Shown here: positions 43,435 through 53,790 of the stretch, piece by piece | Layout of the letters: the number at the start of each line of letters is the position of its first letter | Position numbering within the stretch: the stretch's first letter is position 1 | NCBI RefSeq assembly: GCF_029537375.1 | Contig: NZ_CP120679.1 | Coordinates: 4,073,501-4,137,500 of the forward strand | DNA: 64,000 nt | Direction of reading: 5' to 3' | Source of the DNA: Bacillus sp. HSf4 | GTDB lineage: Bacteria > Bacillota > Bacilli > Bacillales > Bacillaceae | Position numbers and translations under genes: made by a program | Notes under the pieces: model-generated | What the model was told of the DNA's origin: nothing | The model's database searches: none | Seen by the model: the letters and a program-made list of their open reading frames with translations, nothing else

Positions 43435-44040
43435 ATGCGAAAACGGAAATTCATTAGTAAAATCAGTGTTGGTCTATTAACGTCAGCGGCATTAATTTCA
43501 TTTATTCTTCCTACTTCTGAGGCAAGCGCAAAAGAAGTGAAAACCAGCCACTACAGATGCCCGATTTTTTGCCATCCGCACAAGCCGCATCCTTGGAAGC
43601 CTTGTCCGGATCAACCGCAGAAACCTGGCAACCCAGGCAATCCGGACAACCCGCAGCAGCCGGATAATCCGACTCAGCAGCCTGTGCTTGAGGCCAAGAC
43701 CATTAACAGCAATAAAGAATGGACAACTTCCGATATTGAAATCACATATAAACCGAATACATTTGTCGGTTCAAGCTATGTCGAGTTTCATTTCCCTTAC
43801 CGCTTTCACGCCAGCACAAGGGATACACTAAATGGTAAAACACTTGATTACACACAAATTTTAGATGATGGGCAGACGGTCAGAGTGCCAGTCTATGCGT
43901 TAAGCTCATCTGAATTTAAGCTTGTGATGGTGCGGAAAACGCTTCCGAACGCAGGCACGCACAGAATTACCGCTGAACTAAAGCAAAACGGGAAAAACAT
44001 TAATCATGCCGAAACAACATTGGAGATTGTTCCTCGTTAA
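43435..44040 (+). CDS. Secreted protein with Cys/His/Pro-rich linker, unknown family (paralogue 1)
   Basis: A 201-residue exported protein. Residues 1-32 form a Sec signal peptide (RKRK start, hydrophobic core, cleavage after ASA). Residues 33-80 are a linker with CPIFCHPHKPHPWKPCPDQP and then PGNPGNPDNPQQPDNP-type repeats; three Cys and four His within some 17 residues suggest metal binding or a disulfide. Residues about 88-201 form a domain rich in beta-strand-like stretches (EWTTSDIEITYKPN, YVEFHFPYRFH, DGQTVRVPVYAL, GTHRITAELKQNGK) reminiscent of an immunoglobulin-like sandwich. GGAGG is 9 bases before ATG 43435; an earlier frame start (43366) has no site. No function recognised. Confidence 0.75.
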   Translation: MRKRKFISKISVGLLTSAALISFILPTSEASAKEVKTSHYRCPIFCHPHKPHPWKPCPDQPQKPGNPGNPDNPQQPDNPTQQPVLEAKTINSNKEWTTSDIEITYKPNTFVGSSYVEFHFPYRFHASTRDTLNGKTLDYTQILDDGQTVRVPVYALSSSEFKLVMVRKTLPNAGTHRITAELKQNGKNINHAETTLEIVPR

Positions 44041-44153
44041 ATAGCGGACATCCTTAAGGCAGAGGGAATGAGCCTTTGCCTTAAGGCCGCACATAAACAG
44101 GTCTCCCCCTTTCACACTCTTTTCATATTTTTTTGAATATTTTATAAAAAATA

Positions 44154-44182
44154 TTTACTTCATTGGTAATGAATGATAGATT
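44154..44182 (+). promoter_or_regulatory. Promoter-like element of the second secreted paralogue
   Basis: TTTACT (44154-44159), 17-base spacer, TAGATT (44177-44182), the duplicate of the element at 43297-43325, including the downstream GAAAAGGAAT-TAGTAG text. Confidence 0.55.
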
Positions 44183-44275
44183 AACATAAGCAGGAAAAGG
44201 AATATAGTAGTTTTAAATCTTATTATTTCCTTTTTAACGACTGTTTTCTATTCGTTTTTAGGGAGGAGAATGTTT

Positions 44276-44749
44276 ATGTTTAAACGAAAATTCATCGGTA
44301 AATTGTGTGTCGGTCTATTATCCTCAGCAGCACTGTTTTCATTTATTCTTCCGGCACAAAAAGCAAACGCTTCCTTTTTCAGAAGCGCTCCGACACTTCA
44401 TGTCGAAACGGTTGACAGTAATAAAGAGTGGACAACCTCTGACATCGAAGTCACTTACAGGCCAAACTCGTTCGTCGGCGCCAGCTATGTTGAATTTAAC
44501 TTCCCTTACCGCTTTCATGCCAATACAAGGGATTCTCTGAACGGGAGAACATTGAGCTATACACAAATTTTAAATGACGGACAGACGGTCAGAGTGCCCG
44601 TCTATGCTTTCAGCTCTTCACAGTTTAAGCTGGTGATGGTCCGGAAAACGCTGCCTAACGAAGGTACACACACAATCACCGCTGAGATGCAAAAATTCGG
44701 CAAAAACTATCATCACGCTGAAACCACAGTGGAGATCTTCCCTCGTTAA
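44276..44749 (+). CDS. Secreted protein, unknown family (paralogue 2, without linker)
   Basis: A 157-residue exported protein with signal peptide 1-32 (cleavage after ANA) and directly the same beta-rich domain as the preceding gene; about four fifths of 113 aligned residues are identical by eye, and the signal peptides also align. The Cys/His/Pro linker is absent and the mature protein has no Cys. ATG 44276 is preferred, 9 bases after GGAGG; ATG 44270 is too close. Its own promoter-like element and a terminator make it a separate transcription unit produced by tandem duplication. Confidence 0.78.
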   Translation: MFKRKFIGKLCVGLLSSAALFSFILPAQKANASFFRSAPTLHVETVDSNKEWTTSDIEVTYRPNSFVGASYVEFNFPYRFHANTRDSLNGRTLSYTQILNDGQTVRVPVYAFSSSQFKLVMVRKTLPNEGTHTITAEMQKFGKNYHHAETTVEIFPR

Positions 44750-44762
44750 ACATCACTATTTA

Positions 44763-44790
44763 AGCCTGCCGGCAGTTTCGCCGGCAGGCT
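44763..44790. terminator. Terminator between paralogue 2 and the convergent MFS gene
   Basis: AGCCTGCCGGC (44763-44773) pairs with GCCGGCAGGCT (44780-44790), followed by GTTTTATTTT on the plus strand. It can serve both directions. Confidence 0.85.
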
Positions 44791-44793
44791 GTT

Positions 44794-46011
44794 TTATTTT
44801 CCGACCAGCACTTTATAACAGGTCAATGCACCGATATTGCAAACTAAAATAACAGCGGCCATCGGCAAAGCCGTATGACTTCCGGCGATGCCCACAAGCG
44901 GCGCAGCCGCCGCTCCCAAAATAAACGGTAAAAGTCCCAAAAGCGCTGATGCGCTCCCTGCTGACTTTCCTTGGCTTTGCATGGCCAATGATCCGCTTGA
45001 CGTCGTCACGATTCCGATACAGGAAACGACCACAAACAGCGGAATTAAAACGAAAAACAGCGCTGCTTGAAAGAAGACGGTTATGAACAGGACAAGGCTG
45101 GCGGTCAAAGATATGCCCAGCCCGCATCTCAACATGGCAGCTTCTCCAAACCGCTCCGCAAGCCGGCCCGTGATTTGGGCAGCGATGATAATGCCTAAAC
45201 CGTTTAGTGCAAAACAAAAGCTAAAAGCTTGTGCCGAAAGCCCGTAAATGTCTTGCAAAACAAACGGAGAAGCAGATATATAGCCGAACATCCCGGCAAC
45301 GATCAACCCCTGCGCCAAAGCATACCCCATAAAGGAACGCTGACCAAACAGTTTTCCAAATGATGCGAACGTCTCCTTGAAACCGCCCTTCGTCCGATTT
45401 TCCGGGGAAAGAGACTCTCGAATTCCAAATATAACGGACAGAATCATGATCATGCCAAAGAGACCGATGATCAAAAAGACGCCGTTCCAAGTTGCAAATT
45501 TCATCAGCTGTCCACCCGCAACCGGAGAAATGATAGGCGCAATCCCGTTAACCAACATCAGTAACGAGAAAAACTTCGTCAATTCTGTGCCCGAATATAA
45601 GTCCCGGGCTATCGCTCGGGATATCACGATGCCGCCCGCTCCCGCCGCACCTTGAATAAACCGCATGGCGATCAACACCCACACAGATGATGTCAAGGCG
45701 CATAAAAATGACGCCGCGGCAAAAACGGCTAATGAAACAATAAGCGGTATTCTTCTGCCCAATACATCACTAAAAGGGCCGATGACAATTTGCCCGAGCG
45801 CCAATCCCAATAAACACGATGTTAAACTCAGCTGAACGACGGAAGCATTCGTATGTAAATCAGCCGCCATCTGCGGAAGCCCCGGCAAATACAAGTCGAT
45901 CACAACCGGTCCGATTCCGGATAAAATGCCCAATATGACAGCAATCCACACTCTGTTCGGCTGCGCTTTCACCCGAGGTGCAATATCTGCCTGGCTGTTT
46001 GGTATACTCAT
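44794..46011 (-). CDS. Bcr/CflA-family multidrug efflux MFS transporter
   Basis: A 405-residue proton-driven exporter with twelve helices. LSGIGPVVIDLYLPGLPQMAADLHTNASVVQLSLTSCLLGLALGQIVIGPFSDVLGRR contains the Bcr/CflA N-terminal signature (D-x-YLPxLP...QLxLT) and motif A (GPxSDxxGRR); RFIQGAAGAGGIVISRAIARDLYSG is the typical helix-4 region. AAAGGAG lies 7 bases before ATG 46011; the longer frame to 46077 lacks a site. Bicyclomycin or similar drugs are possible substrates. Confidence 0.83.
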   Translation of the reverse strand: MSIPNSQADIAPRVKAQPNRVWIAVILGILSGIGPVVIDLYLPGLPQMAADLHTNASVVQLSLTSCLLGLALGQIVIGPFSDVLGRRIPLIVSLAVFAAASFLCALTSSVWVLIAMRFIQGAAGAGGIVISRAIARDLYSGTELTKFFSLLMLVNGIAPIISPVAGGQLMKFATWNGVFLIIGLFGMIMILSVIFGIRESLSPENRTKGGFKETFASFGKLFGQRSFMGYALAQGLIVAGMFGYISASPFVLQDIYGLSAQAFSFCFALNGLGIIIAAQITGRLAERFGEAAMLRCGLGISLTASLVLFITVFFQAALFFVLIPLFVVVSCIGIVTTSSGSLAMQSQGKSAGSASALLGLLPFILGAAAAPLVGIAGSHTALPMAAVILVCNIGALTCYKVLVGK

Positions 46012-46097
46012 TGGATCACTCCTTTCATATTGAAGGCGGAAAACTGATCTTTCAGTGTATTGTATACCTACTTTCATGATCCTGACAATAAAAAAAA

Positions 46098-46111
46098 CCG
46101 GGCTAGCCCGG
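46098..46111 (-). terminator. Terminator of the sigY operon
   Basis: The palindrome CCGGGCTAGCCCGG followed on the minus strand by eight T residues, 4 bases after the yxlG stop. Confidence 0.85.
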
Positions 46112-46115
46112 CAGA

Positions 46116-46892
46116 TTAGTAAGCTTCATATCTTTTAAAAACAAATACGGTTGACATAAACAAAAGAAGCACAATAGCTGACGATGAAAAGACCATCCAG
46201 TAAAAAGCATCATCCCATGAACCGTGGAGGATAAAATAACTGGCTTGGTTTTGCGCTTTATCCGGCGTCCATTTAGTAAAGCGGGGAAACAGCGAACCCG
46301 CCAATGAAAGTGCCGCCGTCACACTGATGCTCGCACCGGCAATCCCTCCGACACGACGGAACAAAGCGCTGAAAAACATTGTCATCGTCATCACAAATAG
46401 AATCCATATACTGTATACGAATAAACTGAATAGAAAACGTTCAATCTCAACTTTACTGAATAGAAGATTTGTATAATAAAAGGCTAGACCGTAGCTCACA
46501 GCAAATGAAGCCAATGCGAGCAACCCCTGTTGAAGCCATTTGCTGCCAATATAATACAACGGACTGACAGGCCTCGTCATCACTAATGAAAGGGAGCCCT
46601 CGTTCCGTTCATTGACAATGCTGCCCATCACACTGAAAACGAAAATCGCAGTACCAACCGTTCCAAACTGGGACAAGGTGCTTGCCATAACCTCCCCCCC
46701 ACTCGGCCTTGGTATGTCGATGACAGCCCCCTTCGGAAGATTCCCGGCCATGTCGATGATCTCGGGCATATAATACAGGCTGATCGGCTGAATCAAGCCA
46801 AGAAGGATCAGAACGGCAGGCATCCAAAGCATCTTTCCGCCCTTCCAACTTTCCTTCCATTCTTTTTGGAATAAAATATAAAATGAATTCAT
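46116..46892 (-). CDS. yxlG: ABC transporter permease YxlG
   Basis: ABC-2-type permease, 258 residues with six helices (first at about 22-42; then a long loop with the RPSGGEVMASTLSQFGTVGTAIF segment; VMGSIVNERNEGSLSLVMTRPVSPLYYIGSKW is the characteristic cytoplasmic loop). It pairs with YxlF to form the transporter of the sigY operon; in B. subtilis this module has been linked to control of sigma-Y activity and to toxin-related functions, without defined substrate. ATG overlaps the yxlF stop. Confidence 0.87.
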   Translation of the reverse strand: MNSFYILFQKEWKESWKGGKMLWMPAVLILLGLIQPISLYYMPEIIDMAGNLPKGAVIDIPRPSGGEVMASTLSQFGTVGTAIFVFSVMGSIVNERNEGSLSLVMTRPVSPLYYIGSKWLQQGLLALASFAVSYGLAFYYTNLLFSKVEIERFLFSLFVYSIWILFVMTMTMFFSALFRRVGGIAGASISVTAALSLAGSLFPRFTKWTPDKAQNQASYFILHGSWDDAFYWMVFSSSAIVLLLFMSTVFVFKRYEAY

Positions 46893-47776
46893 AGCCCCAT
46901 CACCTTCATATAAATATCTTCCAAAGACTGTGTTTTTTGTTCAAAACGAAGAATGGATACATGTCGATTCAAGCATTCTGCCAGTAAGCGACGGTGATCG
47001 GATTGCTCGGTTAAAAAAATTTCAGCCTTTGAAGGCTTTTCATATGCAACCTTGCTGACGTAAGGCAAATGTTCCAGCCATCCTTCAAGGCTTTCTTCAG
47101 CGGCCAAAATGCAGGACGGTGTGTGATGCTGATACTTTAATTGGTGAAGCGGGCCTGACCATTTGACAGCCCCTTCTTTCAGCATGATAATTTGATCGCA
47201 AACCTCTTCTGCATCATGGAGTACATGAGTTGAGAATAGAATCGTCATCTTCTTTTTTAACTCTTTCATCATGTCGAGCACTTCGCGCCGTCCTGCCGGA
47301 TCCAGTGCTGCAACAGGTTCATCCAGGATCAATAGCTTTGGCTCGTGTACTAGAGCTTGTGCCAGTCCGAGCCTTTGCTTCATTCCTCCCGAAAAACCGC
47401 CGATTTTCCGGCCTTCATCCCTTTCCAGACCGGCATAGCGCAAAGCGTTTCGACTCTTTTTCAATGCCTCACGTCGTTTCAGCCCTGAAAGCCTTGCAGC
47501 AAACAGCATATATTCCAGAGCCGTCATCCAGGAGAAAAAAGCGGGATGCTGAGGCAGGTATCCGATTTCCGACCGGTTTATCGATTCCCGGCCTAAAAAC
47601 TGTATACGCCCGGATGTTGGCGTCAACAGACCAGACAGCATTTGCAATGTCGTTGTTTTACCCGCCCCGTTAGGTCCGAGCAGTGCGGTGCATTGCTGAT
47701 GCCGGAGGTCAAAGCTGATATTTTGGACGGCTTTGTGCTGTTTATATATTTTCGTTAAATGATTGACGGACAACAT
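46889..47776 (-). CDS. yxlF: ABC transporter ATP-binding protein YxlF
   Basis: A 295-residue ATPase, the same length as B. subtilis YxlF. Walker A LGPNGAGKTT, Q-loop LPQHPAFFSW, signature GFSGGMKQRLGLAQ, Walker B LLILDEPVAALDP and the H-loop STHVLHDAEEV are all present; the C-terminal 80 residues are the usual regulatory tail of bacitracin/ABC-2-type ATPases. ATG 47776 has GGAGG 8 bases upstream and overlaps the yxlE stop; the TTG at 47779 is less likely. Partner of YxlG. Confidence 0.9.
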   Translation of the reverse strand: MLSVNHLTKIYKQHKAVQNISFDLRHQQCTALLGPNGAGKTTTLQMLSGLLTPTSGRIQFLGRESINRSEIGYLPQHPAFFSWMTALEYMLFAARLSGLKRREALKKSRNALRYAGLERDEGRKIGGFSGGMKQRLGLAQALVHEPKLLILDEPVAALDPAGRREVLDMMKELKKKMTILFSTHVLHDAEEVCDQIIMLKEGAVKWSGPLHQLKYQHHTPSCILAAEESLEGWLEHLPYVSKVAYEKPSKAEIFLTEQSDHRRLLAECLNRHVSILRFEQKTQSLEDIYMKVMGL

Positions 47777-47985
47777 CAAATACGCCTCCTGCCGTGTGTT
47801 TTTTTACCGATGACAAAGTAAGAGACAGGACCGATAAAACTGATCCCTGCGATGATCAAAACCCACAGCCACTTCGGACCATTTGTTTCCTCCTTTAAGC
47901 AACTGACCAATGCGGACAATATTAAAATCAAATACAGCACAATGAAAGGGGCGATCAACGCCCAAGGTATATCTGCTCCAGCCAT
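47776..47985 (-). CDS. yxlE: YxlE, small membrane protein (PLDc_N domain)
   Basis: A 69-residue protein with two transmembrane helices (about 8-29 and 39-60) and the PLDc_N-like text GPKWLWVLIIAGISFIGPVSYFVIGKK. In B. subtilis YxlE is one of the small membrane proteins that restrain sigma-Y. Start and stop overlap neighbouring genes (TAATG with yxlD, TGATG with yxlF), showing a tightly coupled operon. Confidence 0.85.
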   Translation of the reverse strand: MAGADIPWALIAPFIVLYLILILSALVSCLKEETNGPKWLWVLIIAGISFIGPVSYFVIGKKTHGRRRI

Positions 47986-48200
47986 TAAGGGGTCCTCCTT
48001 TTCTTATGAAACGGCCGTACAACAAATAAATAATAGAATAATAAAGGCATCGGAGTTTGAATCAGGCCCCATATTCCCCAAAACCACGCGTTGCTGCCTT
48101 TTTTCTTCGCATCAAGAAAAAGAAAAATGCTCTGTGCGAATAACAGCGGTGAGATCAAAAGGAGCACCAGCAGTTTTTCTTGATTCATTTCAAGGTTCAT
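47985..48200 (-). CDS. yxlD: YxlD, small membrane protein, putative negative regulator of sigma-Y
   Basis: A 71-residue protein with two helices (about 9-29 and 38-60) and a basic C-terminus (RPFHKKRRTP). Position and size agree with YxlD of B. subtilis, which acts with YxlC as the anti-sigma function toward sigma-Y. GGAGG lies 8 bases before ATG. Confidence 0.83.
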   Translation of the reverse strand: MNLEMNQEKLLVLLLISPLLFAQSIFLFLDAKKKGSNAWFWGIWGLIQTPMPLLFYYLFVVRPFHKKRRTP

Positions 48201-48524
48201 CTACTCAGCCTCCCCATCAGCCGTCCGCCGCCTTTTTTCTAACACGGCGAGCGCCGGAAGCAATACAAGCGCCACTACCTGCGACATCATAAAAACAGCT
48301 GGAACTTGAATGAAGATCGTCAAATAAACCGATAAAATCACCAACGCTGCGCCGATAAAACAAAGCAATTCCTTTTGGAGCGCCCGTTTGCGCTCTTTTT
48401 TAAATTGGGCCAAACGCTGATCCAGCTCAAATTGATGAGGAACCGAAGGATCAAAGGTATCGTCAATCATTTTCAATTCCCTCTTCAAATGTGTTACCAT
48501 TTCTTTTTCCTCTTGCTCATTCAC
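48201..48524 (-). CDS. yxlC: YxlC, membrane-bound anti-sigma-Y component
   Basis: A 107-residue protein: cytoplasmic N-terminal part (residues 1-48, charged, DDTFDPSVPHQFELDQRLAQFKKERKRAL) and two helices (about 52-72 and 75-92). This matches YxlC (106 residues in B. subtilis), the main antagonist of sigma-Y. The GTG at 48524 is chosen, 8 bases after AAAGGAG; a GTG three codons upstream overlaps that site. Overlaps the sigY stop by 4 bases (GTGA). Confidence 0.85.
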   Translation of the reverse strand: MNEQEEKEMVTHLKRELKMIDDTFDPSVPHQFELDQRLAQFKKERKRALQKELLCFIGAALVILSVYLTIFIQVPAVFMMSQVVALVLLPALAVLEKRRRTADGEAE

Positions 48525-49054
48525 CGTTCCCACTCCTTTCGAATTTTCTTTAACCCATGATGCACGCGGGATTTGACAGTACCCTCTTTTATTTTCAGCA
48601 TTTTTGCCACTTCAGGGTATGAAAACCCGTAGTAATGTCTTAATAGGATTGGCATTCTGAACTCAGGCTCAAGTGCAGCGAACAGCTCCAAGTATTCGCT
48701 CCATTCGTGGCCGTGCAAAGAAGATTCCCATTTCATTTTTCGCAAAGCTGCCTCTTCCGCAGCCCGCGTTTTCCGCTTCTCGCTCTTTCTTCGGCGCTGA
48801 TGGTCGATAAACAGCCGGGAAGCAATTGAAATCAGCCATGTTGAAAATTTTGCGTTTCCCTGAAATTGCTGAAGGCCGAGATACGCTTTCAACATTGTTT
48901 CTTGAACCAAATCCTCTGTCAGCTCAGGATGAAGCGTTAATTTCAGCACATATTGATATAAAAAGGGGTAATTGAGCTGAAACAGTTTTGTAAAAGCGGC
49001 ATCCTCCCCATTTTTTGCTTGTTTAATCAGTTCTTTTTCATCTGCTTGATCCAC
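48521..49054 (-). CDS. sigY: ECF RNA polymerase sigma factor SigY
   Basis: Extracytoplasmic-function sigma factor of 177 residues: region 2 (FTKLFQLNYPFLYQYVLKLTLHPELTEDLVQETMLKAYLGLQQF, with KFSTWLISIASRLFIDHQRR) binds core enzyme and -10, and region 4 (FRMPILLRHYYGFSYPEVAKMLKIKEGTVKSRVHHGLKKIR) binds -35. Followed by yxlCDEFG as in B. subtilis. A matching ECF promoter lies 38-63 bases upstream, consistent with autoregulation. Confidence 0.93.
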   Translation of the reverse strand: MDQADEKELIKQAKNGEDAAFTKLFQLNYPFLYQYVLKLTLHPELTEDLVQETMLKAYLGLQQFQGNAKFSTWLISIASRLFIDHQRRRKSEKRKTRAAEEAALRKMKWESSLHGHEWSEYLELFAALEPEFRMPILLRHYYGFSYPEVAKMLKIKEGTVKSRVHHGLKKIRKEWER

Positions 49055-49091
49055 TAAAATGCCAAACCCCCTTTTCTGTATCTGTATCTAA

Positions 49092-49117
49092 GACGATCTC
49101 CGCCAGCAAACCGTTCA
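49092..49117 (-). promoter_or_regulatory. Sigma-Y-type promoter of the sigY operon
   Basis: On the minus strand TGAACG (complement of 49112-49117) and CGTC (complement of 49092-49095) are separated by 16 bases, as in the autoregulated TGAACG...CGTC promoter known for B. subtilis sigY. Confidence 0.78.
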
Positions 49118-49205
49118 ATTCTATCGTAAAAAGATAAAAAATGATCTTGTTCTCGGCCCGTTATTTATGGTGTACTTGAGATTAAAGGGGTGTGAGATAA
49201 AGGGA

Positions 49206-50414
49206 ATGGAACTACGGGAAAAAGTTGTTTATGAAGAAAGTCAAATTTTAAAGAAAGACCATGTGATTTTTGGGGGAGCCGTCTTTTGCTTCTGGTTTGC
49301 TACATATATTTATGTCCCTGTTTTTGGATTGTATTTAGGGAACATCGGTTTCTCCTATTCAGCGATCGGGATTATTTTGGGAAGCTACGGCATCACACAG
49401 ATTTTGTTAAGGTTCCCGTTCGGGATTCTGTCGGATGTCCTTGCCCCGCTGAGAAAACAGCTGTTTATCACAGGCTTTGCCATGTCCCTTTTGAGCAGTT
49501 TGATCTTTTTGTTTTTCGATTCGTTTTTGATGGTGATCACCGCCCGGCTTATGGCAGGGATTACCGCAGCCATGTGGGTGATGGCAACCGTTTTATACGC
49601 GCAGTATTTTACAAAAGACCGTTCTGCGAAAGCGATGGGGATTCTGCAGTTTTTGACGGTTTTGCCGCAGTTTGTCAGCATGGCTGTCAGCGGATATCTC
49701 GTCCATTTATTCGGCTGGATGTTTCCGTTTTGGATCGGGGTCATCGTTTCATTTATCGGTCTGGTTCTCTCGTTTTTTATTAAAGATCAGGGGGCGCGGG
49801 AGCCGGTTAAGGGGATGAGGCTGTCAGACTATGTGAAACAGACTTGGAGACTGCCGCGATTGAAAGCGATTGCAATTCTGTCGTTTTTAGCCCACGCCGT
49901 TTTGTTTATGACGGTGTTCGGATTCACGCCCATCTATGCAGAGACGATCGGAATCAATGAAGAACAGCTGATCTGGATCATGTGCGCGTTTTTTATTCCT
50001 CAGGCGGGAGCATCTATATGGTGCATCTTCTACAATACGAAGCGCGCGGATGGCCTTATCTTCGTGTCTTATGTGATAACGGCTGTTTTTTTTGGCCTTC
50101 TGCCGTTTGCAAAAACGCTTTTCACCGTATGCCTGATACACGCTGTGACCGGACTGACATTAGGATTTATTTTTCCGCTTCTGGTTAGCCAGGTCGTGCA
50201 GATCGGCACCCCGAAGCTGAAGATGTCTGTCATGGGCTTTTATCAATCCTTTTATGCGCTCGGTTTTTTTCTCGGCCCGATTGCGGCCGGCAAAGTGGCC
50301 GAACAGTTCGGCCTGCGCGAGGTCTTTTGGTTTGCAGGCGCTTTGTCATTAGGGGGGGCAGGAGTGATGCTGGTTTCCAGGCAGTTTATTACCCGTACAA
50401 AAAGCAGGCGGTGA
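49206..50414 (+). CDS. yxlH: MFS transporter YxlH
   Basis: Major facilitator of about 402 residues and twelve helices (KDHVIFGGAVFCFWFATYIYVPVFGLYLG at the start; motif A-like RFPFGILSDVLAPLRK in loop 2-3). It is divergent from sigY, as yxlH is in B. subtilis. Start choice is uncertain: ATG 49206 has AAAGGG very close, with a second AAGGGGTG 14 bases away; a longer frame from 49167 has no visible site. Substrate unknown. Confidence 0.75.
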   Translation: MELREKVVYEESQILKKDHVIFGGAVFCFWFATYIYVPVFGLYLGNIGFSYSAIGIILGSYGITQILLRFPFGILSDVLAPLRKQLFITGFAMSLLSSLIFLFFDSFLMVITARLMAGITAAMWVMATVLYAQYFTKDRSAKAMGILQFLTVLPQFVSMAVSGYLVHLFGWMFPFWIGVIVSFIGLVLSFFIKDQGAREPVKGMRLSDYVKQTWRLPRLKAIAILSFLAHAVLFMTVFGFTPIYAETIGINEEQLIWIMCAFFIPQAGASIWCIFYNTKRADGLIFVSYVITAVFFGLLPFAKTLFTVCLIHAVTGLTLGFIFPLLVSQVVQIGTPKLKMSVMGFYQSFYALGFFLGPIAAGKVAEQFGLREVFWFAGALSLGGAGVMLVSRQFITRTKSRR

Positions 50415-50425
50415 TGATGCCTGCT
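50403..50425. terminator. Hairpin at the yxlH end, between convergent yxlH and katX
   Basis: AGCAGGC (50403-50409) pairs with GCCTGCT (50419-50425) around the yxlH stop codon; CTTTG follows. A modest bidirectional terminator. Confidence 0.5.
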
Positions 50426-50455
50426 CTTTGTATGCGGGTGCATACGGTCACTTTT

Positions 50456-52054
<1,599 letters not shown>

Positions 52055-52149
52055 CTTATACACTCCTTTATTTGGAATCGTCCTTAATTTATCCCAATTC
52101 GGGAAAGTTATTCGGAATCATGACACTATGTAATCATCGATAATAAATT

Positions 52150-52174
52150 TTTATTTATAATTATTATAAATAAA
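52150..52174. promoter_or_regulatory. Perfect Per box upstream of katA
   Basis: TTATAATTATTATAA (52155-52169) equals the 7-1-7 PerR consensus TTATAATNATTATAA. It sits in the centre of a larger 25-base perfect palindrome (52150-52174), 73 bases before katA and about 95 bases before the divergent katX. Promoter hexamers for katA follow (TTGTTT ... TATCAT, 52178-52204). Confidence 0.85.
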
Positions 52175-52241
52175 TATTGTTTTTTTCTTGAGAAGTGTTA
52201 TCATTATTTTGTAATGAAATTTAACGCGAGGTGATCCTTTA

Positions 52242-53705
52242 ATGACGACAAACCAAAACAACCTGACAACCAGCTGGGGAGCTCCGGTTGGCGACAACCA
52301 AAACTCAATGACGGCTGGTTCCCGGGGACCGACTCTAATACAGGACGTCCACCTGCTTGAAAAGCTCGCACACTTCAACAGAGAGCGCGTGCCTGAACGG
52401 GTTGTTCATGCAAAAGGCGCCGGTGCACACGGTTATTTTGAAGTGACAAATGATGTTTCAGCATATACAAAAGCCAAATTTTTATCAGACGTAGGAAAGC
52501 GCACACCATTATTCGTTCGTTTTTCAACTGTCGCAGGTGAAAATGGTTCAGCGGATTCCGTCCGCGATCCGCGCGGATTCGCTGTTAAATTTTATACAGA
52601 GGAGGGGAACTACGATCTTGTCGGAAACAACACACCGGTGTTCTTTATCCGCGATGCGATCAAATTCCCTGACTTCATTCATACACAAAAACGCCATCCG
52701 GTCACACACTTGAAAAACCCGGACGCCGTTTGGGATTTCTGGTCATTATCCCCTGAATCCCTGCACCAGGTCACAATCCTGATGTCCGACCGCGGCATTC
52801 CCGCCACTTACCGGCATATGCACGGCTTTGGCAGCCATACATTCAAATGGGTCAACGCCGAAGGCGAAGGGGTTTGGGTCAAATACCACTTCAAGACAGA
52901 GCAGGGCATTAAAAACTTGACCGAAGAAGTGGGCACAAAGATTGCGGGCGAAAATCCCGATTATCATACGCAGGATTTATATGAAGCGATTGAAAAAGGA
53001 GACTTCCCGGCCTGGAGGCTTTACGTTCAGATCATGCCTTTGGAAGACGCTGATACGTATCGTTTTGATCCATTTGATGTCACCAAAGTATGGTCGCAAA
53101 AAGATTATCCTTTGATTGAAGTCGGCCGCATGGTTCTAAATCGAAATCCGGAAAACTATTTTGCAGAAGTGGAGCAGGCGACATTCTCTCCTGGAACATT
53201 GGTGCCCGGCATTGAACCGTCTCCGGATAAAATGCTGCAGGGACGCCTGTTCGCATATGCGGATGCCCACCGCTACCGCGTAGGCGCTAACCACAACAGC
53301 CTGCCGATCAATCGCCCGAAAGCGGAAGTCCGCAACTATCAGCGCGACGGCCAAATGCGCTTTGACTCAAACGGCGGCGGTTCCGTCTATTATGAACCGA
53401 ACAGCTTCGGCGGACCTGCGGAAGCGCCTGAACAAAAAACAACCGCTTATCCGGTATCAGGTTCGGCTGACAGTGTAGCTTACGACCATCATGACCACTA
53501 CACGCAAGCGGGTGATTTATACCGCCTCTTAAGCGAAGAAGAACGCACCCGTCTTGTCAACAATATCGTAGGTTCAATGAAACAAGTAACAAAAGATGAA
53601 ATTAAGCTTCGCCAGATTCAGCATTTCTATAAAGCTGATCCGGAATATGGCACACGCGTCGCAGAAGGGCTGAACCTATCTGTCCCGCAGGAGGCTAAAG
53701 CATAA
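52242..53705 (+). CDS. katA: Vegetative catalase KatA
   Basis: Small-subunit clade 3 catalase (487 residues) for vegetative peroxide defence. Catalytic His in [16 protein letters not shown], Asn in [16 protein letters not shown], haem-ligand Tyr in [32 protein letters not shown] precedes the ATG. A perfect Per box upstream shows PerR-type control, and the genes downstream encode a PerR paralogue and a ferrochelatase, which would supply the haem needed when catalase is induced. B. subtilis katA lies elsewhere in its genome. Confidence 0.93.
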   Translation: MTTNQNNLTTSWGAPVGDNQNSMTAGSRGPTLIQDVHLLEKLAHFNRERVPERVVHAKGAGAHGYFEVTNDVSAYTKAKFLSDVGKRTPLFVRFSTVAGENGSADSVRDPRGFAVKFYTEEGNYDLVGNNTPVFFIRDAIKFPDFIHTQKRHPVTHLKNPDAVWDFWSLSPESLHQVTILMSDRGIPATYRHMHGFGSHTFKWVNAEGEGVWVKYHFKTEQGIKNLTEEVGTKIAGENPDYHTQDLYEAIEKGDFPAWRLYVQIMPLEDADTYRFDPFDVTKVWSQKDYPLIEVGRMVLNRNPENYFAEVEQATFSPGTLVPGIEPSPDKMLQGRLFAYADAHRYRVGANHNSLPINRPKAEVRNYQRDGQMRFDSNGGGSVYYEPNSFGGPAEAPEQKTTAYPVSGSADSVAYDHHDHYTQAGDLYRLLSEEERTRLVNNIVGSMKQVTKDEIKLRQIQHFYKADPEYGTRVAEGLNLSVPQEAKA

Positions 53706-53727
53706 GTTTTTCATTTTCTAAAACTTG

Positions 53728-53758
53728 CAGGCATCCGTCACAGCCAAGCGGATGCCTG
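53728..53758 (+). terminator. Hairpin between katA and the perR paralogue
   Basis: CAGGCATCCG (53728-53737) pairs with CGGATGCCTG (53749-53758). No T run follows, so partial read-through into perR-hemH is likely. Confidence 0.55.
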
Positions 53759-53790
53759 TCCTTAATTCAGAATGGCAGGGGATGTTACAT

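Noticed and set aside
52064..52149. GGGATAAATT as sigma-F or sigma-B -10 box of katX
   Set aside because: A matching -35 at proper spacing could not be identified, so no promoter was called.
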